A stretch of DNA of 64,000 bases from Nemania diffusa (taxonomy: Eukaryota > Ascomycota > Sordariomycetes > Xylariales > Xylariaceae), in the NCBI GenBank assembly GCA_038501195.1, contig JBBPUQ010000003.1:1628501-1692500 (forward strand). The letters run 5' to 3'. Shown here piece by piece: positions 13,982 through 23,096 of this stretch (position 1 is the stretch's first letter; each line of letters starts with the position of its first letter). The position numbers and the translations under genes are program-made. Below the pieces are notes generated by a model that saw only the letters and a program-made list of their open reading frames with translations, searched no databases and was not told where the DNA came from.

Positions 13982-15349
13982 CTAGTAGCTTCGCGGTAGC
14001 CGTAGGACCTTTTCGCTGATGTAGTTCATGATCATCTCCCGGCTGACGGGCGCGATCCGGGGCACGAGACACTCCCTCAGCCAGCGCTCCACGTCGTATT
14101 CCACAGCATAACCCATGCCGCCCAGCGTGAGGACGGCCCTCTCACAGGCCGCGAACGCAGCTTCGGCTGCCAGGTACTTTGCGCTGTTGGCCGCGACCCC
14201 AACCGCCGTGGCGGCGGCAGCGTCCGGGGGCGTCGCCGCCGCGCCATTGTCCGTCGTCGCCCCGCTGGCGTCGTAGAGCCGCGCGGCGTGGTACGTGGCG
14301 AGCTTCGCGGCCTCGAGCCGCATGTACGCGTCGGCGAGGGGGTGCGCGACGCCCTGGTTGGCGCCGATGGGGCGTCCGAAGACGACGCGCGCGCGCGCGT
14401 ACTCGGCCGCCCGCGCCAGCGCCGCGTACCCCAGCCCGAGGGCCTCGCCCGCGAGCAGGCAGCGCTCGGCGTTCATGCCGTGGAGGACGACCCGGAAGCC
14501 GCGGCCCTCGGCGCCGACGAGGGTGTCGGCGGGGATGCGGTAGCCGTCGAAGAACACCTCGTTGGCGTCGACCGCGCGGCCGCCCATCTTCTTGATCCGG
14601 CGCATGGCGAGGCCTGGGGCGGCGCGGTCTAGGTCGATGCAGAAGAGCGAGAGGCCCTCGCTCGGCTTCTGCGCTTGGTCGAGCGGGGTTGTGCGGGCGA
14701 GAAGCATCATTTTCCGCGCGACTTGGGCGCATGTGATCCAGATCTTCTGCCCCGTGACGCTGTACGAGCCGTCGCCCTGCTTTTTCGCGACCGTTCGCAG
14801 GCGCAGAGTGTCGAGCCCCGTGTTGGGCTCTGTCACGCCGAAGCAAGTCCGCCATCTGCCGGAGATGATGTTCGGGATCGTGCTGTCTAGCTGCTCCTTG
14901 GTGCCGAATTTGGCGAGGGGCTGGGTCGCGTAGACGTTTGCGTGGATGGCCTGCGCCCCCGCCATGCCGGCGCCTGACTCGGCGATGGTCTGCATCATCA
15001 TTGTGGCCTCGGATATACCCAGCCCTGCGCCTCCCAGCGACTCCGGTAGCGCGATCCCCAGCCAGCCGTCTTTGGCTAACGCAGCGTGGAATTCCTTGGG
15101 ATCTTGCTCGTTCTGGTCACGTTCCTGCCAGTACGTATTGGGAAACTGTGAGCACACAGCGCTGACGGCCTCCCTAACTGTCAGCTGGTTCTCGGTAAAG
15201 CCCGATATGTCCATAATCCTCCGATAGGGTGTCGTCGAGAATCCATGGCAACTATTCAAAGCTGGCACGTGAACTCCTTTGTTGGCAATTAGCGGGCTGC
15301 CGACCGTTGTTCTTGTACACCAGAGTCGACGCAAAAGGGTCCTAGACAT
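13982..15349 (-). CDS. Acyl-CoA dehydrogenase family flavoprotein
   Basis: Predicted FAD-dependent acyl-CoA dehydrogenase, 455 aa, single exon, ATG at 15349 and TAG at 13982. It would oxidise an acyl-CoA to the 2,3-enoyl-CoA; the substrate is unknown. The N-terminal ~45 residues are Arg/Ser/Thr-rich without acidic residues (MSRTLLRRLW...), as in a mitochondrial presequence. A second Met at the start of MDISGFTENQ would give a cytosolic or peroxisomal form, but no SKL-type C-terminus is present (it ends RSY). Family landmarks are GWLGIALPESLGGAGLG, the FAD/substrate loop CFGVTEPNTGLDT, KIWITCAQ and the C-terminal GGMGY. The usual EGTS catalytic loop near the C-terminus reads APVSRE, whereas Glu295 in the NAERCLLAGEALG helix aligns with the helix-G catalytic Glu of isovaleryl- and long-chain acyl-CoA dehydrogenases. 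It is divergent from a CoA-transferase pseudogene, which suggests a former shared pathway. The segment at about 14180-14640 is strongly GC-rich. Confidence 0.93.
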   Translation of the reverse strand: MSRTLLRRLWCTRTTVGSPLIANKGVHVPALNSCHGFSTTPYRRIMDISGFTENQLTVREAVSAVCSQFPNTYWQERDQNEQDPKEFHAALAKDGWLGIALPESLGGAGLGISEATMMMQTIAESGAGMAGAQAIHANVYATQPLAKFGTKEQLDSTIPNIISGRWRTCFGVTEPNTGLDTLRLRTVAKKQGDGSYSVTGQKIWITCAQVARKMMLLARTTPLDQAQKPSEGLSLFCIDLDRAAPGLAMRRIKKMGGRAVDANEVFFDGYRIPADTLVGAEGRGFRVVLHGMNAERCLLAGEALGLGYAALARAAEYARARVVFGRPIGANQGVAHPLADAYMRLEAAKLATYHAARLYDASGATTDNGAAATPPDAAAATAVGVAANSAKYLAAEAAFAACERAVLTLGGMGYAVEYDVERWLRECLVPRIAPVSREMIMNYISEKVLRLPRSY

Positions 15350-16223
15350 CGTTCACGATGCTCTCTAATAGGTAGAGAAAACGACGTAGTGAGAATGTTA
15401 GCCAAGCCCCTATTACCACAGCAGGGGCCATAATGGTGGTCATGCAAGTAGGTATCAGCTGCGAAGCCAACAAACTTACGAAATGTGATATCTCTCTTCT
15501 GGGTCTCGGCGACGTGAAGTTCAGAGCGGGGAATACAGCGGATATGCCATCACCGGAGGAATTTCCTTGAGCGCCGTCAGCCGTAGCTTTGTGGGGTAGT
15601 TCCCTTCCCCCTCCGACTTATATATTCATGTCATTCCTAAGAGTCAAGAGTATAAGTTTCTTCGGTTTCTAGAACTGGCTTAGAAAGGAGCGACAGGATA
15701 CAAGCCAGTCCCGAAGTGTAGCGTACTGAACCGATACCGGAATATATGGTGTTCAACCTCGGGTATAATATAGGCCACTCACTACGCATAGGAGCTGAGA
15801 TGACAAGCCTCACTTTGAGTCTCAACTCAATTACCTTTTATAATATTATAATAGGGAATTGCTAGCTATGCTAAGCTCTCGGGTCGCACGATATATTGTA
15901 TGTTAGGTTAGTAGCTTTACCATTGCCATACCTAACACTAAAGTACCTACCAAGCTATTGCCTATCACGACACCGTTGCCACATGAAGGAAGTGAGGTTA
16001 CAATATTGAACTGCTTTAGTGGTTCATTCCCACTGGGATCAGCCATGGCGCTTCGAAACTCAAATCATGTATGGACTCCACCAGTCAGGCTGCGCCTCGC
16101 ACCGACTTATGAGCCATTTCGGTCTCGCAGGATGTTAATCCGTCTCTCGTTATTAAGTCGAAGGCCGCCCTTCGAAATAAGACGGCAACCCTCTCAACAG
16201 CAAACGGCCTACATCAGTACAAG
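15350..16223. other. Intergenic, between dehydrogenase and CoA-transferase pseudogene
   Basis: This stretch separates two divergent genes and probably held their promoters. I see no coding signal. An AT-rich palindromic patch lies at about 15836-15853 (TAATATTATAATA). No specific regulatory site can be named. Confidence 0.5.
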
Positions 16224-17379
16224 ATGAATACAACACTTGTCGCTTGACGGGATTCCGGTCATCGGCCTAGAGAAAGCTACCGCCACGCCATTTTGCACGC
16301 GGTAGCTCGCAGATCTAGGCACCAGGGTAATCAAGGTAGAACGGCCCAGCGTCGGAGACTTCACCCGCGCATACGATACAATAATCAACGGCTTGGCGCC
16401 ACATTTCGTGTGGGCCAACCGCTCAACAGAGAGTCTGGCCCTTGATTTATAACAGAAGAAAGATCTCAATGTGTTGAAGACGCTGCTTAAGGGACACCGA
16501 TATCTTAGTGCAGAACCTTGCGCCCGGCGCAACAGATCGACTGGGTCTCTCGTACGCGAAATTAAAAGACGGGCATCCACCTCTAATCGTTTGTGATATA
16601 TCGAGTTAGAGACATGGGTCATTACCGCGATAAGAAGGCCTATGACCTCCTTGTGCTGAGTGAGGCCGGCATGCTTTCCATCACAGGTACCGAGACAGAA
16701 CCTGCTAAAGTCGCCATATCGATCGTGGACATCGCGTCTGGGATGCACGCCTACTCTGACATACTTGCTGCATTGATGAAGTGCAGAAAGACTAGCCGAG
16801 GCTCCAGGGTAGATATCTCCATGCTCGAAGCCATGACGGAGCGCATGAGTTCCCCCATGTACTACGCTTACAAAGGACAACTACCCCTCAAACCAACTAA
16901 CACCTCCCACACCTCGATATACCCTACCCTTCCGGGTCCTCCCACATGGGCGGAGGTGGTTTAGTGATGCTTGGGGTTCAGAACGAGAGGGGAGTAGTGG
17001 GCTAGGCTGTGTGCAGAGGTGCTAGAGCTACCAGAGCCAGCCACGAATTCTCCGTTCACCAACAACTCGCTCCACTCAGAGCACCGCAGAAAGCCCAAAC
17101 AAATCATGTGTGACGTATTCGCCCACATGTTAGTTGAAGAGCTATTATATCGGCCTGATAAAGCCCAAATTGCCAACGCACGAGTCAAGAACATGCAGGG
17201 GGTATGGCATCACGAACAGCTGCGGGCACGCGTGAGGTGGATTGAAGTCGAGACGCCAAACGGCAAGATACCGGCACTTTTGCCTCCCGGTACCCATTGC
17301 AAACGCGCGAATAGGCAGAGTGCCCACGATGGGGGAGCATGATGCGAAGAGTCTGGCAGAGCTAGGCCTGGAACCGTGA
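16224..17379 (+). pseudogene. CoA-transferase family III (CaiB/BaiF) pseudogene
   Basis: Remains of a CoA-transferase that would move CoA between an acyl-CoA and a carboxylic acid. Starting at ATG 16224, all three forward frames must be read in turn to follow the family from end to end. Fragments in order are LDGIPVIGLEKATATPF, LADLGTRVIKVERPSVGDF, HFVWANRSTESLALDL, ILVQNLAPGATDRLGLSY, PPLIVCDISS, YRDKKAYDLLVLSEAG, ISIVDIASGMHAYSDILAAL, VDISMLEAM, YYAYKGQ, QIANARVKNMQGVWHHEQLR, VETPNGKIPALLPPG and the C-terminal HDAKSLAELGLEP. In-frame stops occur at 16303 (TAG where the family usually has Gln, a C-to-T change), 16450 (TAA) and 16607 (TAG). Frame changes occur near 16242, 16494, 16607, 16940, 17005 and 17315. 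No intron model rescues these. Gene death is directly visible; the former substrate is unknown. Confidence 0.88.
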
Positions 17380-18000
17380 GGGGTGGCACTGTGGCCAAGG
17401 CTTGCCTGCAACAATGCATGTAAGCTGCTGTATAACCCCCGGTGTTATCGAAGGGGTTTGATTCGATACGCGAATGCAGGATTGGCAGAGTCTTTTCCTG
17501 TTGCGATGCGAAGGCGTCGTTGATGCCTGTAGCAGCTGAATCCAAGGGCTTACCAGCACCATGGTACCTAGGCCACGGCCACGCGCGCCTTGTGGATATG
17601 GTGCAGGAACATGGCCCTCTACACGACGTCGAACCTGGATCATGGCCGCCTCAGGCGCGACGACGGCTGGCATTGGATCGCAAACCTTGCTACAGAGTAT
17701 ACCACTAGTGGTCTGGGGAAGGATTCCCCGGGCAGAATAAGCAAAAAGCAATGTCTTGAACCGGTTACATCGGGGCTGACTGGATCTGCAGTCTTCATGA
17801 GATATGCTCATCTCCACGGGCTCCTCCCAACACTATCTACTATCTATCGCGTCTGCTGAACAGAAAACTGCCGAATCGCCAGCCTTGATTCGCTAACCCA
17901 ACATTATTATCTATGAATATTACCTCTGCTAATGCTGTTTTATCTATCACTTGATGGGACTGCATACGACTAACCATTTCCCCCGCATTTGCCCGCATTT
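17380..18000. other. Decayed or non-coding stretch after the CoA-transferase pseudogene
   Basis: This segment follows the pseudogene and holds several overlapping open frames, none intact or clearly recognisable. The plus strand around 17560-17640 reads GHGHARLVDMVQEHGPL and then, in another frame, RRDDGWHWIAN. This is faintly like a hotdog-fold (MaoC/HTD2-like) hydratase, the kind of enzyme often found beside such CoA-transferases. The resemblance is too weak to name a gene. It may be the wreck of one more cluster member or plain intergenic DNA. Confidence 0.35.
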
Positions 18001-18239
18001 TCAACCCCAACTCCAATCCCGGAGGAGCATCCGCGCCGCCGCCTCTTCGCTGCGATGGCTTGGCTTGAGCAATCCAGACAGCTCAGGGATGCTACCATCC
18101 AGATCAGGTATATCTTGGAGCTCCAGCACTCGGGAAATGCACTCCCTATCTAGGGCAACCATCGAGGGAGGAGTACTGAGCTCATGACTCCAACGTGAAC
18201 GAAGTATTTCTGAGACAAGCCTCCAATTCCTTCGAGCTG
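18001..18239 (-). pseudogene. Possible C-terminal gene remnant (regulator-like, unassigned)
   Basis: A minus-strand open frame ends in TGA at 18001 and reads like genuine protein: ARRNWRLVSEILRSRW, PPSMVALDRECISRVLEL, QDIPDLDGSIPELSGLL, EEAAARMLLRDW. A plausible intron acceptor (TTGCAAACAG) lies immediately upstream at 18240, so this would be a last exon. However, the MFS transporter begins on the opposite strand at 18290, leaving no room for the rest of the gene. I therefore read it as a truncated remnant. Its helical, Leu-rich character would fit the tail of a fungal zinc-cluster regulator, but no diagnostic motif is present. It could also be a chance open frame in the transporter's 5' leader. 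Confidence 0.35.
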
Positions 18240-18289
18240 TTTGCAAGAAAACATAGAGAGTTACTCGTTCAACTCGTAGGATAGTGAAA

Positions 18290-20066
18290 ATGGGAAACGA
18301 GCAAGTTCTTTCTGACGACTTGGGCGATCTGCCCAAGTCCAGTGTGTTCCAGATTGAGAATCAGAGCAGCAGCAGCGAGATTATCGATGCTGAAATCGAC
18401 CCGCAACTTTCTAAGAGGTTGGATCGCAAGTTTGATATCCACATTATACCCTGGATCTTTGGAATATGGTAAGACTTTATGCCTTCACTTCTCCATCATC
18501 TCCTCGACAAAACTCTGGGTCGGGGTATTCTTTTCGGCCGGTTTGGACCAGAATTTTACTCACACGTTTTTTCTATCTAGGCTTTTCGCCTTCATCGACC
18601 GCAGCAACATCGGCAACGCCAAGATTGTCGGACTAACACAGGACCTAGGAATCTCAACCGGCACCGCATTCAACGTGGCGCTGCTCGTCTTCTATATCCC
18701 CTATATCCTAGTCGATGTGCCGAGCACCTGGGTCGTGAAGCACGTCAAGGCCGGCATTTACCTGCCGGCCCTCATCACGGCCTGGGGCCTAGTCAGCACT
18801 TTTCTTGGGTTCACGCAGTCGCTCGCGGGCCTCATCGTCGGCCGCCTGCTGCTGGGGCTATTCGAGGGCGGCCTGCTCGGTGGCATCATAGTGTACCTGG
18901 CCATGTTCTACCGTCGACACCAGATGCTTAGACGAATCGGCTACTTCTACTGCGCCGCACCGCTTTCGGGTGCGTTCGGCGGTCTTTTGGCATCAGCCTT
19001 AGCTAAGATCCGCTACGGCGGCTACAATCGTTGGCCATGGGTCTTCTTTAGTACGTCGATATATACATCCCCTACGTCACTCTAGCTGGGTACTGACATA
19101 ACTCCTATAGTCGAGGGCACCGTGACAACCCTCTTTGGCATATCGTGCTTCTTTTTCATGCCTCACACCCCGTCAGATGCCAAGTTTCTAACGGAGGAAG
19201 AGCGGGCGGCATCATTGTTGCGGATGAAGGTGGACAACCATGGTGCGACTAAAGAAGCCGATGTGAACCAAGAAAAGTTCGATTGGCACTGGGTTCGAAT
19301 GGCCTTCGCGTCACCTCAGCTGTGGCTGTCTTGCTTCATCTGGTTCTTCCTCCTGATTCCGCTTTACGTTCGTCATCCATTTCCCCGTGACAATGGCGAG
19401 GGCTAACTCGGAAATATAGAGTTTCTCCCTCTTCCTACCAACGATCATCAGCGGCCTGGGATATCAATCCACACAGGCACAATTGCTTACGGTCCCACCT
19501 AATCTAACTGCTTTCATCTCCGTCTTGACTGTAACACGCATGTCTGATCATGTGAAGGCACGAGGTCCAATCATGGCTGTGTGTTGCTCGATCGCGACGG
19601 TAGGCTACATCTTGCTGCTAGCAACGAAGAGCAACGCGGCTAGATACGCGGGGACTTTCTTCGTCGCCACTGGAATATTCCCGAGCTCGGCATTAATCAT
19701 AGTAAGCCCCCTCATTAGATAGCTCGATGGCATAGACTAATGCGTGCGTAACAGGGCTGGCTTTCAAACAATTTGGCCCCCTACTTCGTCCGTGCTACGG
19801 GCATTGGTTTCTTGATCGCCTTCGCAAATACATCAGCTTTCATCTCAACATTTATTTATCTGCCCAAGGAACAGCCAGACTACATTCTAGGACACTCAAT
19901 TAGCCTCGGGGCGTTGATCCTGTGCATCCTTTTAGTTTGTACTCAGGTTCTATTTCTTACATGGGAAAACAAGAAGAGAGCTAGAGGAGACTATGACCAT
20001 AGGTTGACGGAGGGCGAGGTCGACAGGCTTGGACATCGTCATCCCGCGTTTAAGTACACCATATAA
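18290..20066 (+). CDS. MFS transporter, anion:cation symporter (Dal5/allantoate-type) family
   Basis: Plasma-membrane permease, 499 aa over five exons: 18290-18468, 18581-19050, 19111-19367, 19420-19701 and 19755-20066. Introns are 112, 60, 52 and 53 nt; the third has a GTTCGT donor. Each join restores the family sequence, for example IIPWIFGIW/LFAFIDRSNIGNAKI, WPWVFF/IEGTVTTLFG and LLIPLY/SFSLFLPTII. The start is the ATG at 18290 (GGNEQVL region follows), since the codon two before it is GTG. Landmarks of the ACS family are DRSNIGNAKI in the first membrane span, PSTWVVKHVKAG, GRLLLGLFEGGLLGG, GYQSTQAQLLTVPP and a basic cytosolic tail (ENKKRARGDYDHRL). Members import allantoate, pantothenate, biotin, nicotinate or small carboxylates, and the substrate cannot be told here. 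Its position next to a dead CoA-transferase and an acyl-CoA dehydrogenase suggests an organic acid. Confidence 0.92.
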
Positions 20067-20896
20067 AGACCTGGCTATAGACAACACTAGAAGGGGGTTA
20101 ACATATAATCAATTATTGGTTATTTATACATAGATAACCCAGCACATCTCAGCAGATTATATCAATAATCGGCAACTACCTACATATAGTAGTTAATTAG
20201 GTATTAGAGCCTTCGTACCCGGCGTTCAGATGATTGAATTGAAGATAGTATACGCATGAACATATGAAAGAAGAAAATCTCGTGCTTATATGTAAAGGTT
20301 AGCAAGTATTGACTGACTTTATCGATGTCATAGCCGTCTAAATAGCGTTTAAACATGATCAGAACTCTAGTGGTTCATTTATTCACTTCTTCGCCTGACA
20401 TATCCGGGTTGCCTAGCCATTCTCTGGGTTGGCGCAACACTAGAACTACTGTGAGCTGTATAAGCGCATATTAAGTTCTCAAATACTAGTACGATTTGTA
20501 GTTATAACGTTGGCGGCCACGGCGAAACGGGAACCAGGGATGTGACACATTCCAGACATAGAATATACGGTGAATAACTAAATCACTAAGCTAACGTAAT
20601 GTAATCAATTAAAACTAGTCTAATACCGACTATACCAACACATCCGCTAAAACAAGGAGCCTCCCACCCTAACATCCATCATATCAATCATTCCGCCATT
20701 AAGGTAGAGAATTCGGGCCATTGTCATAGCCCAAATCTCACCTGTAGCTTCTCGGGATAAGGCGAAACTCCAATTTATGACAAGGCGCCAAGGTTGTCTC
20801 TCACAAACGGGAGGTCTTGATTCATGAAATGGCTATTTATGAGCTAGTTAGTAATGTATGATAGCGAGGAGAAGTTGACTTACGGATGGGTTTTAA
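20067..20896. other. Intergenic, convergent 3' regions
   Basis: AT-rich spacer between the convergent MFS transporter and the small secreted protein gene. It contains runs of TA-rich words (for example near 20100-20220) and presumably both 3' untranslated regions. No gene is seen. Confidence 0.55.
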
Positions 20897-21100
20897 TCAA
20901 CCAGAGCATTTCCCAAAAAACTCACAGCCGGAGTCCGAGCAGCACATTATCTCCTGGCCGGCGCACTTGCAGAACGGAATGGCGCTATCCTGCTTCGTCT
21001 CGGGTTCATCTCGCGCAAGCTCGCCCGCGCCCGCGGTGGGCGGGATGGCCACGGCGGCCGCAGTGGCGACTAGGCAAGCGATGATCTGGATGACACGCAT
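20897..21100 (-). CDS. Small secreted cysteine-rich protein
   Basis: Predicted 67-aa secreted protein, single exon, ATG at 21100 and TGA at 20897. Residues 1 to about 24 form a signal peptide: Met-Arg, then a hydrophobic core (VIQIIACLVATAAAVA), then a small-residue region (PPTAGA). The mature part is about 42 residues. It has an acidic spacer followed by a compact Cys domain with Cys at 44, 46, 53, 54, 59 and 65 (C-x-C-x6-CC-x4-C-x5-C), enough for three disulphides. The small size, signal peptide and even Cys number fit the broad class of fungal small secreted proteins, which includes candidate effectors and antimicrobial peptides. I do not recognise the Cys spacing as a named family. No propeptide-processing KR site is visible. 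The function is unknown. Confidence 0.72.
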   Translation of the reverse strand: MRVIQIIACLVATAAAVAIPPTAGAGELARDEPETKQDSAIPFCKCAGQEIMCCSDSGCEFFGKCSG

Positions 21101-23096
21101 GGCTCTCTGTTGTCTTATTATGAGATATTTGGGGTAAGGCGTTTGACTTGACGATGAGAAATGGGGTTGTTAATGTGCGTCTGCGAAGTGCGTGTAGGTT
21201 TCGGGTTCACGATATCTCAGAGATGCCGCACGTCTGGTCGCCTCTTTATAGACCAAGTGTACTTCGCTCAGAGCCGAGTACAGCTCGTATATTCGAGTGC
21301 CAAGAGGAGCAACACGTTGCTTGCGTGCCACGGCTACGACGATTCAACCATTAGCTTCAAAGGTTGGCGTGTCACAACTCTGCTCCAATATTTCCAACGG
21401 GGTGTGATCCGCCACGATCACGCTCGTGGCCCAGCCTGGTGTCGCATCTCGCTTGTAGCTGTATGGAATAGGACAGTCTCACCCTCTTTGATTCCCTGCT
21501 AGTTTAGATTCTCGCACCCTAGTAGTAGCGAATGGAACATCGATATTGAGGACGACCAAACATGTTTGCGAAGGCAGTTATACTAGTAGCAAAAGCATCG
21601 TCAGCTGACCGATGAAAAACCCAGTGAAACTTAGGACATGCAGTCGATGGGAAAGCCCTTGAGCCTCTAAAGTGATACAAGCACGGCCAACCGTGTCAGC
21701 AATCCTAGTAAGGCTGAAGACCTCGGCACGTCGTGACGTAGTGACGGTAGTTTTGCTATCGAGATCCGAGACTGGGGGAAGGATATAGTGCCATCAAACA
21801 CGAACTACTCCCGTGCCACATGCGCAAACCGCACTCGACTAGTCTCCCCCCAGATTGTGTTATGACGGGCTAGCAAACAACTTGCCAGAGGGCGTTTAGA
21901 TATACGGATGTTCCGATTGGTATAGAGGTATTGATGTTGGAGCCAATCTATATATACACGATCGCACCGCGCAATTCTGTGCTGCCCCATACAGGCCACG
22001 ACACCACTGATCGCTTACGCAAACTGATCTTGCTTTTCTACTCGGCTCGGAAGGAATACACCTCTCTGGCTATAGGTAGTGTCTCAGCAACAATGCCGTG
22101 CGTGAGTTGCCGCACCATCGACAACTAGTCTTCGCTACGATTTCGGCCATTGCATTTTATAAAAGGTAATACTAGAAAGTCAGGCCCGTGACACGGGTTT
22201 GTTTGTGGACTACGGCCGGAGCGAGACATCCCATTACCATCTGAGTAGGAACGACACCAATACCTATCTGGTCTTGACTGCCAATCAAACAACAAATATT
22301 ATGTAGCTCATTGGAAGAATAGGCCCTTGAGAAAATTACCCGATGCGGCCAAATGAAAGGGAAAGAACACATTCTGATTGGTCGATGGGGAGAAACGTAT
22401 GGGTGATGGTTTATTCGGCTAGGAACCACTCGTGCGTACTTGGCAAGTTCCGTTCTTACATACTAGTCTAGTCCTTTTGGCTGCCTAGATAGTCTCTTGG
22501 ATGAAAATAGGCTACACCTAGACCTCCAAGAAAGACTCAAGGTAGACATCAATTTTAATTTCACTCAGCTAGTAGGTAGTTGAAGAACCAACTGGTATTA
22601 TCATTGCATGAACTCATCAAGATGAGATGTAACCCTAAAACTCTTGTACATTAGCTAGCCACCTAGGGTAGGCAAAAGCTAACTCGTCTGTTAACACAAA
22701 GCAGGGAGAACGATACCAACGGGGTGGTCTATTAGTTCGTACAATGTAAAATCTCTGCCAACGCCCGAGCTTGAATGCATATCATAGCTCGAAGCTCCTA
22801 CCATGTCGTCTTAAAGAGGTCATCCTCGGCGAAGTAAGGCCTCGCCTAAGCATTGCTTTGCCTCGCCACACCGGGTTTTCTGCTTCCTGTACATATGCAG
22901 CAAGCGACGCCTCCCTAACCTGTTTCCTATCAAATACCTCATTGAACGCCGTTAAATAATATCCCAATGAAAATGTGTGCTGGTGCATTCCTTCGTACAG
23001 TGCATTTAAAACGTGCACCTGTGACAAAAGCATCGTGCTCTCTCACAGTTGGAGTCGACCTAGCCGAGGAGATAGGATCTAGTAGATGCCACGAGA
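21101..23096. other. Intergenic, upstream of the secreted protein and 3' of the SNF2-type gene
   Basis: The left part (21101 to about 21600) is the promoter side of the secreted-protein gene. The right part is downstream of the SNF2-type ATPase. A minus-strand open frame at 22782-23033 (83 aa, ATG start) has protein-like composition (for example YYLTAFNEVFDRKQVREASL). It matches no family I know and lies where the ATPase 3' untranslated region is expected. I see nothing else. Confidence 0.45.
22782..23033 (-). CDS. Hypothetical short reading frame (doubtful)
   Basis: ATG at 23033, 83 codons. Content is moderately protein-like (MLLSQVHVLNALYEGMHQ, AYVQEAENPVWRGKAM) but there is no recognised motif, signal peptide or membrane span. 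It begins 64 bases beyond the stop codon of the SNF2-type ATPase on the same strand, so it would normally be part of that transcript's 3' untranslated region. It could be a relic exon, a separate small gene or chance. Confidence 0.15.
   Translation of the reverse strand: MLLSQVHVLNALYEGMHQHTFSLGYYLTAFNEVFDRKQVREASLAAYVQEAENPVWRGKAMLRRGLTSPRMTSLRRHGRSFEL

Noticed and set aside
14142..14855. Long Arg-rich open frames on both strands over the acyl-CoA dehydrogenase gene
   Set aside because: They are out-of-frame shadows created by the very high GC content of the real gene; their composition is almost only Arg, Ala, Pro and Gly, with no motif.
16209..16880. 223-codon minus-strand frame
   Set aside because: It lies antisense over the CoA-transferase pseudogene, whose plus-strand reading gives a clear family match; the minus frame gives none.
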